DNA from: Longimicrobiales bacterium
GTDB taxonomy: Bacteria; Gemmatimonadota; Gemmatimonadetes; Longimicrobiales; Gaopeijiaceae
Reading direction: 5' to 3'
Length of the DNA stretch: 19,107 nt
NCBI GenBank assembly: GCA_022428035.1
Contig: JAKMDG010000563.1
Coordinates: 1 to 19,107 of the forward strand
Below, in pieces: positions 1 through 7,434 of this stretch. How positions within the stretch are numbered: the stretch's first letter is position 1; each line of letters starts with the position of its first letter. The notes beneath the pieces were generated by a model, which saw nothing but the letters and a program-made list of their open reading frames with translations, was not told the origin of the DNA and made no database searches. The translations under genes and the position numbers were made by a program.

Positions 1-931
1 CCTTATAGGCGATCTGGCCGACGACGCCGATGCGAAGACCTGTCAGGTCGGTCTTCAGATAATCCATGTACGAGTCGGCGCGCCGCTCGTCTGCTTCACG
101 CGTGACCGGGTCGTTCGGATCCGATCCGGCAATGACGTCAAAGACGCGCACGGCATCTTCGACGGTGCGTCCCATCGGGCCGCCGATATCGCGATGGGCG
201 TACAGCGGCATGATGCCGTCCCGGCTCGTCAGCCCCTGCGTCGAGCGGATCCCGACGAGGCCATTGTGACTCGACGGTCCACGAATCGAGTTGCCGGTGT
301 CCGTACCGAGTCCGATCAGCCCCATGTTCGAGGTAACCGCGGCCGCGGTACCTCCACTCGAGCCTGCCGTGACGCGGTTCAGCGCGTAGGGATTGAAGGT
401 CCATCCGGGGAGCATGGAACCGACCGTTTCCAGAGCTGTGAAGGCGAACTCGGCGAGGTTCGACTTGGCGAGTACGATTGCCCCGGCCTCTCGGATTCTT
501 CGGACCTGATAGGCGTCATCCGCGGCCATGGACCCCGCGAGTGACGCGGAGCCGCCGGTCGTGGGCATATCGTGCGTGTTGTAGTTGTCCTTCACGACGA
601 ACGGGATACCGTGGAGCGGTCCGGTCAGCGCCCCGGTCTGCCGGAGTTCCCGGTCCAGTGAATCCGCACGAGCGAGCGCTCGGGGATTCGTCAGGATGAT
701 GGCATTGATCGTGGGACCGTTCCGGTCGTATGCGTCGATCCGGTCGAGATATGCCTCGACCAGCTGCCGAGCGGTGAGTGTCCGATCGAGCATCGCGGCA
801 TGCGCCTCGGCGATGGTCAACTCGATGAGATCGACCTCCCCGATCTGCTGAGCAGAGGCCTGTACGGGCAGAGCGAGAAGCGGCGAAATCGTCAGGAGGC
901 GCCCGAGGCGCTGAAGCGTGAGTCCGTTCAT
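1..931 (-). CDS. Secreted amidase-signature-family hydrolase, C-terminus cut by window edge
   Basis: I translated 310 codons from the ATG at 931-929; the gene continues beyond base 1. Residues 1-28 look like a signal peptide (basic start, hydrophobic core, AxA-like end at VQASAQ), so the enzyme probably acts outside the cytoplasm. The amidase-signature Ser-cisSer-Lys triad is visible: Lys114 in FVVKDN, the glycine/serine loop AGSSGGT at 189-195, and the nucleophile Ser215 in GTDTGNSIRGPS. The family hydrolyses amide bonds of many substrates, so the substrate cannot be named. The start overlaps the stop of the upstream glycosylase gene as ATGA, which makes it the last visible gene of the leftward operon. 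The canonical GGS before the nucleophile is GNS here. Confidence 0.93.
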   Translation of the reverse strand, partial: MNGLTLQRLGRLLTISPLLALPVQASAQQIGEVDLIELTIAEAHAAMLDRTLTARQLVEAYLDRIDAYDRNGPTINAIILTNPRALARADSLDRELRQTGALTGPLHGIPFVVKDNYNTHDMPTTGGSASLAGSMAADDAYQVRRIREAGAIVLAKSNLAEFAFTALETVGSMLPGWTFNPYALNRVTAGSSGGTAAAVTSNMGLIGLGTDTGNSIRGPSSHNGLVGIRSTQGLTSRDGIMPLYAHRDIGGPMGRTVEDAVRVFDVIAGSDPNDPVTREADERRADSYMDYLKTDLTGLRIGVVGQIAYK

Positions 932-1677
932 GATGCCAAGGTATCGGGCGGACCTTCTGCGAGCACCCGCGCCCGCGACCAGATCGCGTCGAACATGTCT
1001 TCGGTCAGCTTACCGGTGAAGGTGTTCTGCTGACTGGGATGATACGAACACAGTAGAACGCTGCCGTCCTCGAGCAGGACCTCCACACGGTGTCCGAATC
1101 GCACTCGAGGGCGAGGAACCGCGACCCCTCGATCGGCCAGCACACGAAGTGTCTGGACATATGCGAAGCTGCCGAGCACGACGATGACCCGCGTGTCGCG
1201 TAGCAGGTCCAGTTCCGCATGCAGCCATGGTGCGCAAAGGTCCCGCTCCTCGGTTGTCGGCTTGTTGGCGGGCGGTGCACACCGCACGGCTGCCGTGATC
1301 AGGACGTCGGACAGCTCCAAGCCGTCACCCAGGGCAACCGACGTCGGCTGGTTTGCGAAGCCCGCTCGGTGCAGAGCGCGGTAAAGCCAGTCACCAGATC
1401 GATCCCCCGTGAACATGCGGCCGGTGCGGTTTGCTCCATGTGCTGCCGGGGCGAGTCCAACGACGAGAACCCTAGCATGCGGATCTCCCACCGCAGGCAC
1501 CGGGCGGCCCCAGTAGGTCTCGTCACGGAACGACGCCCGCTTTTCGACTGCGACCTGTTCGCGCCAAGCAACGAGTCGCGGACACAGTCGGCAGCTGGTG
1601 ATACGCGACTGCAGCTCGTCGAAGTCCGTCGTCGGCTCGTCCGACGGAGTCTCCGGGTTCAGGGTATCACGGCTCAG
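928..1677 (-). CDS. Family 5 (UDGb-type) uracil-DNA glycosylase with iron-sulfur cysteines, CTG start
   Basis: This enzyme removes uracil and other deaminated bases from DNA, the first step of base excision repair. The glycine-rich motif GLAPAAHGANRTG (about 74-86) has alanines where family 1 has catalytic polar residues, which is typical of family 5; HPSQQN at 213-218 is motif 2. Cysteines 29, 32, 133 and 148 fit the Fe-S cluster ligands. The first ATG/GTG/TTG in this frame is GTG at 1500, which would discard Cys29, Cys32 and the conserved CPRLVAWRE and YWGRPVP segments. The reading frame stays open to 1677, where CTG overlaps the upstream stop as CTGA with GGAGG seven bases before it, so I place the start there (249 aa). 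A frameshift sequencing error is the alternative explanation. Confidence 0.93.
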   Translation of the reverse strand: MSRDTLNPETPSDEPTTDFDELQSRITSCRLCPRLVAWREQVAVEKRASFRDETYWGRPVPAVGDPHARVLVVGLAPAAHGANRTGRMFTGDRSGDWLYRALHRAGFANQPTSVALGDGLELSDVLITAAVRCAPPANKPTTEERDLCAPWLHAELDLLRDTRVIVVLGSFAYVQTLRVLADRGVAVPRPRVRFGHRVEVLLEDGSVLLCSYHPSQQNTFTGKLTEDMFDAIWSRARVLAEGPPDTLAS

Positions 1678-2135
1678 ACGCGCGCCTCCAGAGTATTGGC
1701 GGTTTCGATGGTCTCGGCGAGGACCGAGGCGAGAAGCTCGGCGGTCGTGCCCTGCGCGGCGCTCTGCCCCGTCACGTGTTCGGGCTGCCCGTTCCGCCAG
1801 GCCATGATATCGACGTCGAACGCTCTATCCTCTGCCGGTCGGATGAGGATGCCTCGCTCGAGGCCCTCGGAGAACCAACCGAGGCGTCGGTAATCCTCAC
1901 CCTTAGACAGGTCCATGCCGTGGGCAAGCGCGAACATGGTCAACGTCGGATCGATCGCCTCGAAGGCATCCCGCGACTGCACTCCGTCCATCATCCCTGC
2001 CTCCATCCAGCCCGTGTGTCCGCCGACTCCCGTGAGCCACGCTGCCACGGTGCGCCAAGGTGTGCTCGGTCCCGGGGCTTCGCCGGGGTTCTCGTGTTGG
2101 GTCAGACCCCGCTGGCCACCCAAGCCGACCACCAC
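1674..2135 (-). CDS. Unrecognised conserved-looking protein of the leftward operon
   Basis: I do not recognise this family. The product is about 143-153 residues, apparently soluble, with no signal peptide or membrane segment. It has a glycine/methionine-rich stretch (GVGGHTGWMEAGMMDG), an acidic, tryptophan-containing middle, and an alanine/threonine-rich C-terminal helix. It is held between two overlapping neighbours: its stop shares bases with the CTG start of the glycosylase gene, and its start lies inside the end of the nuclease-like gene. The start is uncertain. GTG at 2135 gives a 34-base overlap and has no clear ribosome binding site; TTG at 2123 has GGTGG five bases upstream; CTG at 2105 overlaps the preceding stop as CTGA, the same arrangement as in the next gene. 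The tight packing argues that it is a real gene. Confidence 0.75.
   Translation of the reverse strand: MVVGLGGQRGLTQHENPGEAPGPSTPWRTVAAWLTGVGGHTGWMEAGMMDGVQSRDAFEAIDPTLTMFALAHGMDLSKGEDYRRLGWFSEGLERGILIRPAEDRAFDVDIMAWRNGQPEHVTGQSAAQGTTAELLASVLAETIETANTLEARV
1675..1689 (-). promoter_or_regulatory. Ribosome binding site and CTG start of the glycosylase gene
   Basis: GGAGG (complement of 1685-1689), a seven-base spacer and CTG (1677-1675) precede the conserved N-terminus. CTG shares two bases with the TGA of the upstream gene (CTGA). There is no ATG, GTG or TTG in this frame between the preceding in-frame stop (about 1827) and 1500, so this site decides the start. Confidence 0.7.
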
Positions 2136-3091
2136 AGCGTGGCGAGCATCGAACTCCCGCTGGCGATCCGCTCCACGGTGAAGGCGACCGCGTCGGGATG
2201 CGCGGGTGCGTCAGGAGCGAAGCCGACATCGCGATCCAGTCGGTAGAGTTCTGCGACGCGCGCGTGGGATGCGTCGATGTGGGCACGGACAGCTCGCCGC
2301 AGAGCGTCCAGCTCGATGATCGTGTTCGGTATGGCACGGGTGGCTTGGTGGACCGTGACCTCATCGATGTGCGCATCGACGAAGAACCGCTCGAATCGGC
2401 TGTGGAAATCCCGGTCGGTCGTGTAGTCCTCCGGGTTTGGCGTCTCGGCGTCCCAACCGTTGAAGTGGATCGTCGTATGATGTGGCTGTGAGGCGTCCAT
2501 CACGTAGTGCCCGAGGAGCCCGGCGTCCTGAACGATCCGTTGCTCGAGCCACACCCGCTGCTCGTCGTTCGGTTCAGCGGCTCTCCAGGCGCGCCAGGAG
2601 GTGGTGAGTCGCTCATGCAACTCGAGGATACGGTAGTACACGAACCCTGCGTCACGCTCCGGGCGCGCTACGCCGGCCTCATAGAGAAGCCGGAGGAATA
2701 TGAAGCGATCGGGCGCATCCATCGCACCGGTCGGGACATTCTCGAGATCGGCGTAGTGATCGTACGTCCATGCCTGATCCATCTCGTTGGCGTTCCGGTC
2801 ACGCCAGCGATCGGGCTCGGGATTCAGCCATGCAAGCTGATGTCGCGCGTCACGGAAGAACTCGGGCATGACGGCCGGGAGACGATTGACGGCAGCTCGA
2901 GAACCCATTTCATGGGCGCCGAACCCCCAGGGCGGCAAGGTTACGTCACCGGCCAGACCGGCGTGATGGCTGACGTCTGCAGGCGTTGAGCTCGGCATCC
3001 AGAACACGCCGGTGATCACGGCCCCTGCCGCAGCCATGACGAGAACTCCCCGAACACGGCCCATCACGATGGCGGTAGCCGTACGGCTCAC
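2102..3091 (-). CDS. Zn-dependent phospholipase C / S1-P1 nuclease superfamily protein, membrane-anchored or secreted
   Basis: The 329-residue product has an N-terminal hydrophobic segment (about 14-31) that serves as a signal or anchor. The trinuclear-zinc fold of bacterial phospholipase C and S1/P1 nucleases is suggested by Trp55 and His60 (WGFGAH), Asp94 or Asp98, His112 with Asp115 (DHYAD), His195 and Asp199 in LGHYVMDASQPHH, His209, and His230/Glu234 in FHSRFE. This order and spacing match the zinc ligands of the superfamily. The GTG start at 3091 shares bases with the ligase stop (GTGA); no Shine-Dalgarno is seen, so translational coupling is likely. An ATG at 3064 is an alternative start. 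The substrate (phospholipid or nucleic acid) is not decided by the sequence. Confidence 0.85.
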   Translation of the reverse strand: MSRTATAIVMGRVRGVLVMAAAGAVITGVFWMPSSTPADVSHHAGLAGDVTLPPWGFGAHEMGSRAAVNRLPAVMPEFFRDARHQLAWLNPEPDRWRDRNANEMDQAWTYDHYADLENVPTGAMDAPDRFIFLRLLYEAGVARPERDAGFVYYRILELHERLTTSWRAWRAAEPNDEQRVWLEQRIVQDAGLLGHYVMDASQPHHTTIHFNGWDAETPNPEDYTTDRDFHSRFERFFVDAHIDEVTVHQATRAIPNTIIELDALRRAVRAHIDASHARVAELYRLDRDVGFAPDAPAHPDAVAFTVERIASGSSMLATLWWSAWVASGV

Positions 3092-4623
3092 GTTGAGCCG
3101 CGGGCCAGGCTGCCGCGGTCCACCTTACCGAGGTGGGTGCGAGGCAGATCGTTCATGAAGCGCACGGATCTGGGATACTTGTAGGGCTCCAGACGATCTC
3201 TCGCCCACTGCTGCAGCTCTTCGGCGAGCGCCTCCCCGGCCACTACGTCGTCGCCCACGATGACGAAGGCGCTCGGCTTCACCAGCCCGTCGGACGTGGG
3301 GACCCCGACCACGGCGGCTTCACGCACCGAATCGTGCTCGAGGAGGCAGTTCTCGAGTTCCTTCGGAGATAGCCATTTTCCGCTCACCTTGAGCATGTCG
3401 TCCGACCGGCCCGCATAGGTGACATAGTCATCTCCGTCGAAGGAGATCATGTCACCAGAGACAAACCACCCGTCCACGAACGCGGTCGCTGTCTTTTCCT
3501 CGTCCCTCCAGTATTCGAGCGCGAGAGAATCGCCCCGGACCCGCATCGTCCCTACGTCACCGGTTGCCACGGGGGTACCATCGGGGGCACACGCCCGAAC
3601 CTCGAAGCCTTCGACGACCCTGCCGAGCGTGCCCGGCTTCACGTCATCCGGCCGGTTGGAGATGAAGATGTGCCACATCTCTGCCGTCCCGAGCCCATCG
3701 AGGAGCGGCACATCGAAGAGCTCGTTCCAGCGCCGATGGAGTTCTGCCGGGAGCGCTTCGCCTGCCGATGTCGAGATCCGTAGGGACGACAGGTCGCGCG
3801 AGCCCGCCTCAGGATGGCTTACCAAGTTGTTCACCATGGTCGGCACGTTCACGAGCACAGTCGGCCGAAACTGCTCGATACGATCGAACAAGGCTTCGGC
3901 GCTGCACCGCTCCGGGAAGAGCGCCGACGTCGCCCCCACCGAGAATGGAAAGAAGAGATTGGTCCCGGTCGCGTACCCGAAGAACAGCTTCGGTACGGAA
4001 AGCGTGATGTCATCCGGCCCGATGTTCAGGGTTCGCTGACCGTACAGAATCGTCGTGTTTCGAAATGAGCGATGCGTCTGGACCACGCCCTTGGGGTGCC
4101 CTGTCGTACCACCGCTGAAGAGGAATACCGCGGGGTCATGGCTCTGCGTCGGATGGACCGATACGTCGGAGTCGAGCGCCGCGAGGTGTTCATCGAATGC
4201 TGAGCCGCCGACCACGGTGATGTTCGGAGCTCCGGGCACTCGCGAAGCCGCATCCCGAAAGGCGTCTTCCGACTCAGAGCCTACGAAGGCCGCCTGCGGT
4301 TCGGTGTACGTCAGGAAGTACTCGATCTGCTCTGGAGGCAGGTGCGGGTTCACCATCACGACGACCGCCCCGAGCCGCAGCGTACCGAAGAGCGCAGCCA
4401 CGTACTCTTCACCGTCCGGAAGCGCGATAAGCACGCGATCCCCGGGGCCGACACCGGACGTCTGCATCAGTCTGGCGAAGCGGCCGGACGCGTCGAAGAT
4501 GTCGCGGTACGTGCAGGCCCCACGATCCGTGAGCAGGGCTGTTCGATCACCGTAGCCCTCTCGGATACGGTCGCCGAGGAAGTCGTCGAAGATGTTCTTT
4601 GGCGCGTGCGTCTGTGTGATCAT
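3088..4623 (-). CDS. abmG: 2-aminobenzoate (anthranilate)-CoA ligase
   Basis: This is a 511-residue ANL-superfamily adenylate-forming enzyme of the benzoate-CoA ligase type. It activates an aromatic acid with ATP and then CoA. Visible motifs are the phosphate loop SGGTTGHPKG (about 168-177), the A5-like GLGTAEM segment, the hinge YAGRSDDMLKVSGKW (about 403-417) and the catalytic Lys500 in HLGKVDRG. Anthranilate as substrate is inferred from context: the divergently transcribed cluster encodes the 2-aminobenzoyl-CoA monooxygenase/reductase fusion, and tryptophan dioxygenase and kynureninase lie downstream of it. Benzoate or salicylate cannot be excluded. The frame stays open to 5052, but ATG at 4623 gives the family length and keeps the intergenic promoter free. 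No Shine-Dalgarno precedes it (see the promoter entry). Confidence 0.92.
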   Translation of the reverse strand: MITQTHAPKNIFDDFLGDRIREGYGDRTALLTDRGACTYRDIFDASGRFARLMQTSGVGPGDRVLIALPDGEEYVAALFGTLRLGAVVVMVNPHLPPEQIEYFLTYTEPQAAFVGSESEDAFRDAASRVPGAPNITVVGGSAFDEHLAALDSDVSVHPTQSHDPAVFLFSGGTTGHPKGVVQTHRSFRNTTILYGQRTLNIGPDDITLSVPKLFFGYATGTNLFFPFSVGATSALFPERCSAEALFDRIEQFRPTVLVNVPTMVNNLVSHPEAGSRDLSSLRISTSAGEALPAELHRRWNELFDVPLLDGLGTAEMWHIFISNRPDDVKPGTLGRVVEGFEVRACAPDGTPVATGDVGTMRVRGDSLALEYWRDEEKTATAFVDGWFVSGDMISFDGDDYVTYAGRSDDMLKVSGKWLSPKELENCLLEHDSVREAAVVGVPTSDGLVKPSAFVIVGDDVVAGEALAEELQQWARDRLEPYKYPRSVRFMNDLPRTHLGKVDRGSLARGST

Positions 4624-4683
4624 GGCGTGACGATAGGCGTACGCTAGAATGGAGGTCAATCGTCGCCCTGTCGCAGGAATCGA
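4624..4683. promoter_or_regulatory. Divergent promoter region between ligase and catabolic operon
   Basis: These 60 bases are all that separates the two divergent starts. On the minus strand TTGACC (complement of 4654-4659) and TATCGT (complement of 4630-4635) form a -35/-10 pair with an 18-base spacer. The -10 ends six bases before the ligase ATG, so the transcript may begin at or next to the start codon. On the plus strand TAGAAT at 4645-4650 matches the -10 consensus at five of six positions, but no good -35 is visible. AGGA at 4675-4678, five bases before ATG 4684, serves the creatininase gene. The two promoters overlap, so the two halves of the pathway could be controlled together. Confidence 0.5.
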
Positions 4684-5433
4684 ATGCCCGTTCACCGTTT
4701 TGCCGAGATGACGTGGGAAGAGGTCCGTGACCTCGATCGGTCTTCCGCCGTCGCGATCCTCCCTGTCGGAGCGGTCGAGGCTCATGGGCCGCACCTGCCG
4801 CTCGGTACGGACGTGGTGATCGCCGAGGGTATGGCGCGAGCATGCGCCGAGCGTCTCTCGACCGAGGGGCGTACTGGCCTGATCCTGCCTCCGCTGTGGT
4901 ACACGGCGGCGGGCTTCGCCGGTAACTTCCCTGGAACGATCGGTGTGGCCGGGCCCCTTGTCTCCGACCTGATCGTTCAGATCGCGAGCTCGCTCGAGGC
5001 GCAGGAGATCCGCACGTTGGCCATCGCGAATGCCCACCTCGACCCCGGCCATCTCGCGTCTCTGTATGCTGCAGCGGACCAGTCGCCGGACGGGTCACGG
5101 ATCGTGATGCTCGACCTTACCCGACGTGGTGCGGCTGAACGCCTCACTGAAGAGTTCCAGACAGGCGCCTGTCATGCGGGCCGATTCGAAGGCAGCATTG
5201 TGCGGGCCGAGCGCCCTGAACTTTTTCGGGCCGACGTCGCGGCGGGCCTCGAGCCCAACCCATCGTCGCTTTCGACAGCAATCCGTGACGGTCACCAGAG
5301 CTTCGAAGAGGCTGGTGGCCCGCGCGCTTATTTCGGCTGGCCTGGAGACGCTACCGCCGAGGAGGGGCGGTCCACGGTTCAGACGCTGGGACACCTTCTG
5401 ACCGAAGCGATCCTCGATGGAGAGATGCAGTGA
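4684..5433 (+). CDS. Creatininase-family metal-dependent amidohydrolase; possible formamidase
   Basis: The 249-residue protein has the creatininase-family N-terminal motif VGAVEAHGPHLPLGTD with metal ligands Glu32, His34 or His37, and Asp43, plus HAGRFEGS (His164, Glu169). The family hydrolyses cyclic or linear amides; the archaeal member ArfB is a formamide hydrolase. The usual central NGHGGN motif is NAHLDPGH here (116-123), retaining histidines 118 and 123, so the active site differs from creatininase itself. It is the first gene of the rightward operon and its stop overlaps the SDR start (GTGA). No kynurenine formamidase is seen in the window, so deformylation of N-formylkynurenine is one possible role. 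Another is hydrolysis of an amide or cyclic intermediate formed after ring dearomatisation. Both roles are inference. Confidence 0.88.
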   Translation: MPVHRFAEMTWEEVRDLDRSSAVAILPVGAVEAHGPHLPLGTDVVIAEGMARACAERLSTEGRTGLILPPLWYTAAGFAGNFPGTIGVAGPLVSDLIVQIASSLEAQEIRTLAIANAHLDPGHLASLYAAADQSPDGSRIVMLDLTRRGAAERLTEEFQTGACHAGRFEGSIVRAERPELFRADVAAGLEPNPSSLSTAIRDGHQSFEEAGGPRAYFGWPGDATAEEGRSTVQTLGHLLTEAILDGEMQ

Positions 5434-6206
5434 GCGAACTGGTCGGGTACAACGCGGTGATTACGGGTGGGGGACGCGGGATCGGGGCCGCCGCCGCGCT
5501 CGCGCTCGCAGAGGCCGGGGCCAAGGTTTCGGTCGCCTCACGCAACGAGGCCCAGGTGGTCCAGGTAGCGGCGCAGCTCCGCGAGAATGGCCACGAAGCG
5601 TTCGCATTCCGGTGTGACGTGACTGATCCGCACCAGGTGCGAGACCTTGCCATGTCCGCGAGCGAGGCGATGGGTCGCATCGACATTCTCGTGAACAACG
5701 CCGGTACCGCGACATCCAATCGGATCTCGCGAATCTCCCATGCCGAATGGCAGCACATCATGGACGTCAACGCGACGGGCACCTTCCTGTGCACTCAGGC
5801 GGTCTGGAATGGGATGTCGGAGCGACGCTGGGGTCGGGTGGTGAATGTGGCCTCGACCGCGGGGTTGAGTGGCGGTAAGTACATCTCTGCCTACACGGCC
5901 GCCAAGCACGCTGTGGTCGGCTTCACTCGGGCTATGGCGGAAGAAGCGGTCGGTTCCGGAATCACCGTCAATGCAGTCTGCCCGGGCTACGTTGATACTC
6001 CGCTGACGGACGAGACGATTGCGCGGATCATGCATCACACTGGGTCGTCCCGGGACGACGCACTGTCGTCTGTGCTCGAGCAGGCCGGCCAGCCACGGCT
6101 GATCCGCGCGGGTGAGGTCGCTCAAGCCATCGTCGGTCTCTGTCATGTCGGGGCACACGCGCCGAACGGTGAGCTCGTCCTCCTCGACGCCTCGGAGTCG
6201 GAATGA
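5430..6206 (+). CDS. Short-chain dehydrogenase/reductase (3-hydroxyacyl-CoA dehydrogenase-like)
   Basis: This is a classical SDR of 258 residues. It has the nucleotide-binding TGGGRGIG at 12-19, NNAG at 88-91, structural Asn113, catalytic Ser141, Tyr154 and Lys158 in SAYTAAK, and the PGYVDTP segment at 184-190. Arg37 after the second strand (ASRN) hints at NADP(H), though this is weak. The GTG start shares bases with the creatininase stop, and the stop overlaps the RidA-like start as ATGA, so the genes are cotranscribed and probably translationally coupled. In the anthraniloyl-CoA pathway it would reduce the 5-oxo group of the dearomatised ring or oxidise a hydroxyacyl-CoA. The substrate is inferred from the neighbours only. 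Confidence 0.93.
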   Translation: MSELVGYNAVITGGGRGIGAAAALALAEAGAKVSVASRNEAQVVQVAAQLRENGHEAFAFRCDVTDPHQVRDLAMSASEAMGRIDILVNNAGTATSNRISRISHAEWQHIMDVNATGTFLCTQAVWNGMSERRWGRVVNVASTAGLSGGKYISAYTAAKHAVVGFTRAMAEEAVGSGITVNAVCPGYVDTPLTDETIARIMHHTGSSRDDALSSVLEQAGQPRLIRAGEVAQAIVGLCHVGAHAPNGELVLLDASESE

Positions 6207-6616
6207 CGGCCGGGGCCTCCGGGTGGGACGCGATCAACCCGGACGAACTCGGACCGCCCAAGGGGTGGACCAACGGTATGCTGGCGCCAGCGGGCGGTCG
6301 CATCCTCTTCGTCGCCGGACAGGACGCCGCCACGGCTGAGGGCATTGTCGAGGAGGACGACTTCGTCGCGCAGTTCGATATTGCGCTGAGGAAGACCCTC
6401 GCTGTCGTCAGAGACGCCGGAGGTTCTGCGGCGTCGATTGGCCGGATGACGGTCTTCGTCACTGATCTGGATGCGTACCGGGAGAGCCGGAAGTCGATCG
6501 GTGAGATCTGGCGGGCTCGTATGGACCGTAACTATCCCGCGATGGCACTCGTCGAGGTTTCCCGACTCGTCGACCCAATGGGAAAGATTGAAATCGAAGC
6601 CACGGCGGTCATCTGA
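6203..6616 (+). CDS. RidA/YjgF-family protein lacking the catalytic arginine
   Basis: The 137-residue protein has the YjgF/YER057c/UK114 fold pattern: FVAGQDA (36-42), VFVTDLDAY (84-92), NYPAMALVEVSRL (110-122) and the C-terminal IEIEATAVI. Canonical RidA enzymes hydrolyse reactive enamines and imines and need an arginine in the P-A-R motif; here that position is Met114 (YPAMALVEV). It therefore resembles the Rid subgroups that lack the arginine and may not be an ordinary imine deaminase. The location is suggestive: the preceding pathway product, 2-amino-5-oxocyclohex-1-enecarboxyl-CoA, carries an enamine nitrogen that must be lost. A role in that deamination, or in shaping the ring intermediate, is plausible but unproven. 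It overlaps both neighbours (ATGA and TGATG). Confidence 0.9.
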   Translation: MTAGASGWDAINPDELGPPKGWTNGMLAPAGGRILFVAGQDAATAEGIVEEDDFVAQFDIALRKTLAVVRDAGGSAASIGRMTVFVTDLDAYRESRKSIGEIWRARMDRNYPAMALVEVSRLVDPMGKIEIEATAVI

Positions 6617-7413
6617 TGTTCCAGCCGAACTCGTTCGACTACGTCCTCGACGCTGACACGGGCGTCGCCACGATCACGCTCAATCGGCCAGAGCGGCTGA
6701 ATGCCCTGACGTTCGAGGTATATGACGAGCTGCGGCGCGCCTTCTATGCGCTGCACGACGAAGAGAACGTGCGCGTGGTGATCATCACGGGCACGGGTCG
6801 GGGCTTCTGCACCGGCGGAGATGTCGAGGATATCATCGGTCGCCTTTTCGAACGCGACATGCGTGGGCTCCTCGAGTTCACTCGCATGACGTGCGATCTC
6901 ATTCTCGCGATTCGTCGCTGTCGCAAGCCGGTCCTCGGTGCACTCAACGGTACGGTGGCCGGCGCGGGTGCGGTGATCGCGACGGCGTGTGATATGCGCA
7001 TCGGGGCGGAGTCCGCGAAGATCGCCTACCTGTTCACCCGGGTCGGCCTTTCCGGTGCGGACATGGGTGCGGCGTGGATGCTCCCACGAATCATCGGGAT
7101 GGCCAAGGCGAGCGAGTTGCTGATGACGGGAGACTTCATCAGCGCTGAAGAAGCCCACCGCATCGGCCTGTACAACCGTGTCGTTCCCGAGGGAGAGGCT
7201 TTGAACTCGGCGACCGATCTGGCTGAGAAGCTGGCTCGAGGCCCGTCTTTCGCGCTCGAGATCACAAAGGACTCGTTGAACCGTGAGGCCAGTATGGATC
7301 TCGCCGGCGCGCTCGAAGCCGAGGCCCAGATCCAGGCTTCACTCATGCTGCACCCGGACTTTCGCGAGTCCTACGACGCGTTCGTCGAGAAACGCGACCC
7401 GAATTTCCTGTAA
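6616..7413 (+). CDS. Enoyl-CoA hydratase/isomerase (crotonase) family, PaaG-like active site
   Basis: This is a 265-residue crotonase. The CoA and oxyanion-hole segments are GRGFCTGGDVED (61-72) and NGTVAGAGAVIATACD (111-126). Aligned by eye with rat enoyl-CoA hydratase, the two catalytic glutamates (144 and 164) fall on Val120 and Phe140, so it is unlikely to be a standard hydratase. The stretch from 111 to about 160 instead resembles PaaG, the ring-epoxide isomerase of phenylacetate degradation, and Asp149 (LSGADMG) lies near the catalytic aspartate of that enzyme, with a one-residue spacing difference. An isomerase or C-C hydrolase acting on the alicyclic CoA ester is therefore as likely as hydration. 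It starts by a TGATG overlap with the RidA-like gene. Confidence 0.92.
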   Translation: MFQPNSFDYVLDADTGVATITLNRPERLNALTFEVYDELRRAFYALHDEENVRVVIITGTGRGFCTGGDVEDIIGRLFERDMRGLLEFTRMTCDLILAIRRCRKPVLGALNGTVAGAGAVIATACDMRIGAESAKIAYLFTRVGLSGADMGAAWMLPRIIGMAKASELLMTGDFISAEEAHRIGLYNRVVPEGEALNSATDLAEKLARGPSFALEITKDSLNREASMDLAGALEAEAQIQASLMLHPDFRESYDAFVEKRDPNFL

Positions 7414-7434
7414 CCGAGCGCTGGAGCGGCCCTG

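Noticed and set aside
1219..1893. A 224-codon plus-strand open frame across the glycosylase and small unknown gene
   Set aside because: Arginine- and serine-rich, no motif, and spans two supported minus-strand genes and their junction.
4624..5052. A 143-residue N-terminal extension of the CoA ligase in the same frame
   Set aside because: It runs antisense through the creatininase gene, is rich in arginine without domain similarity, and ATG 4623 gives the usual family length.
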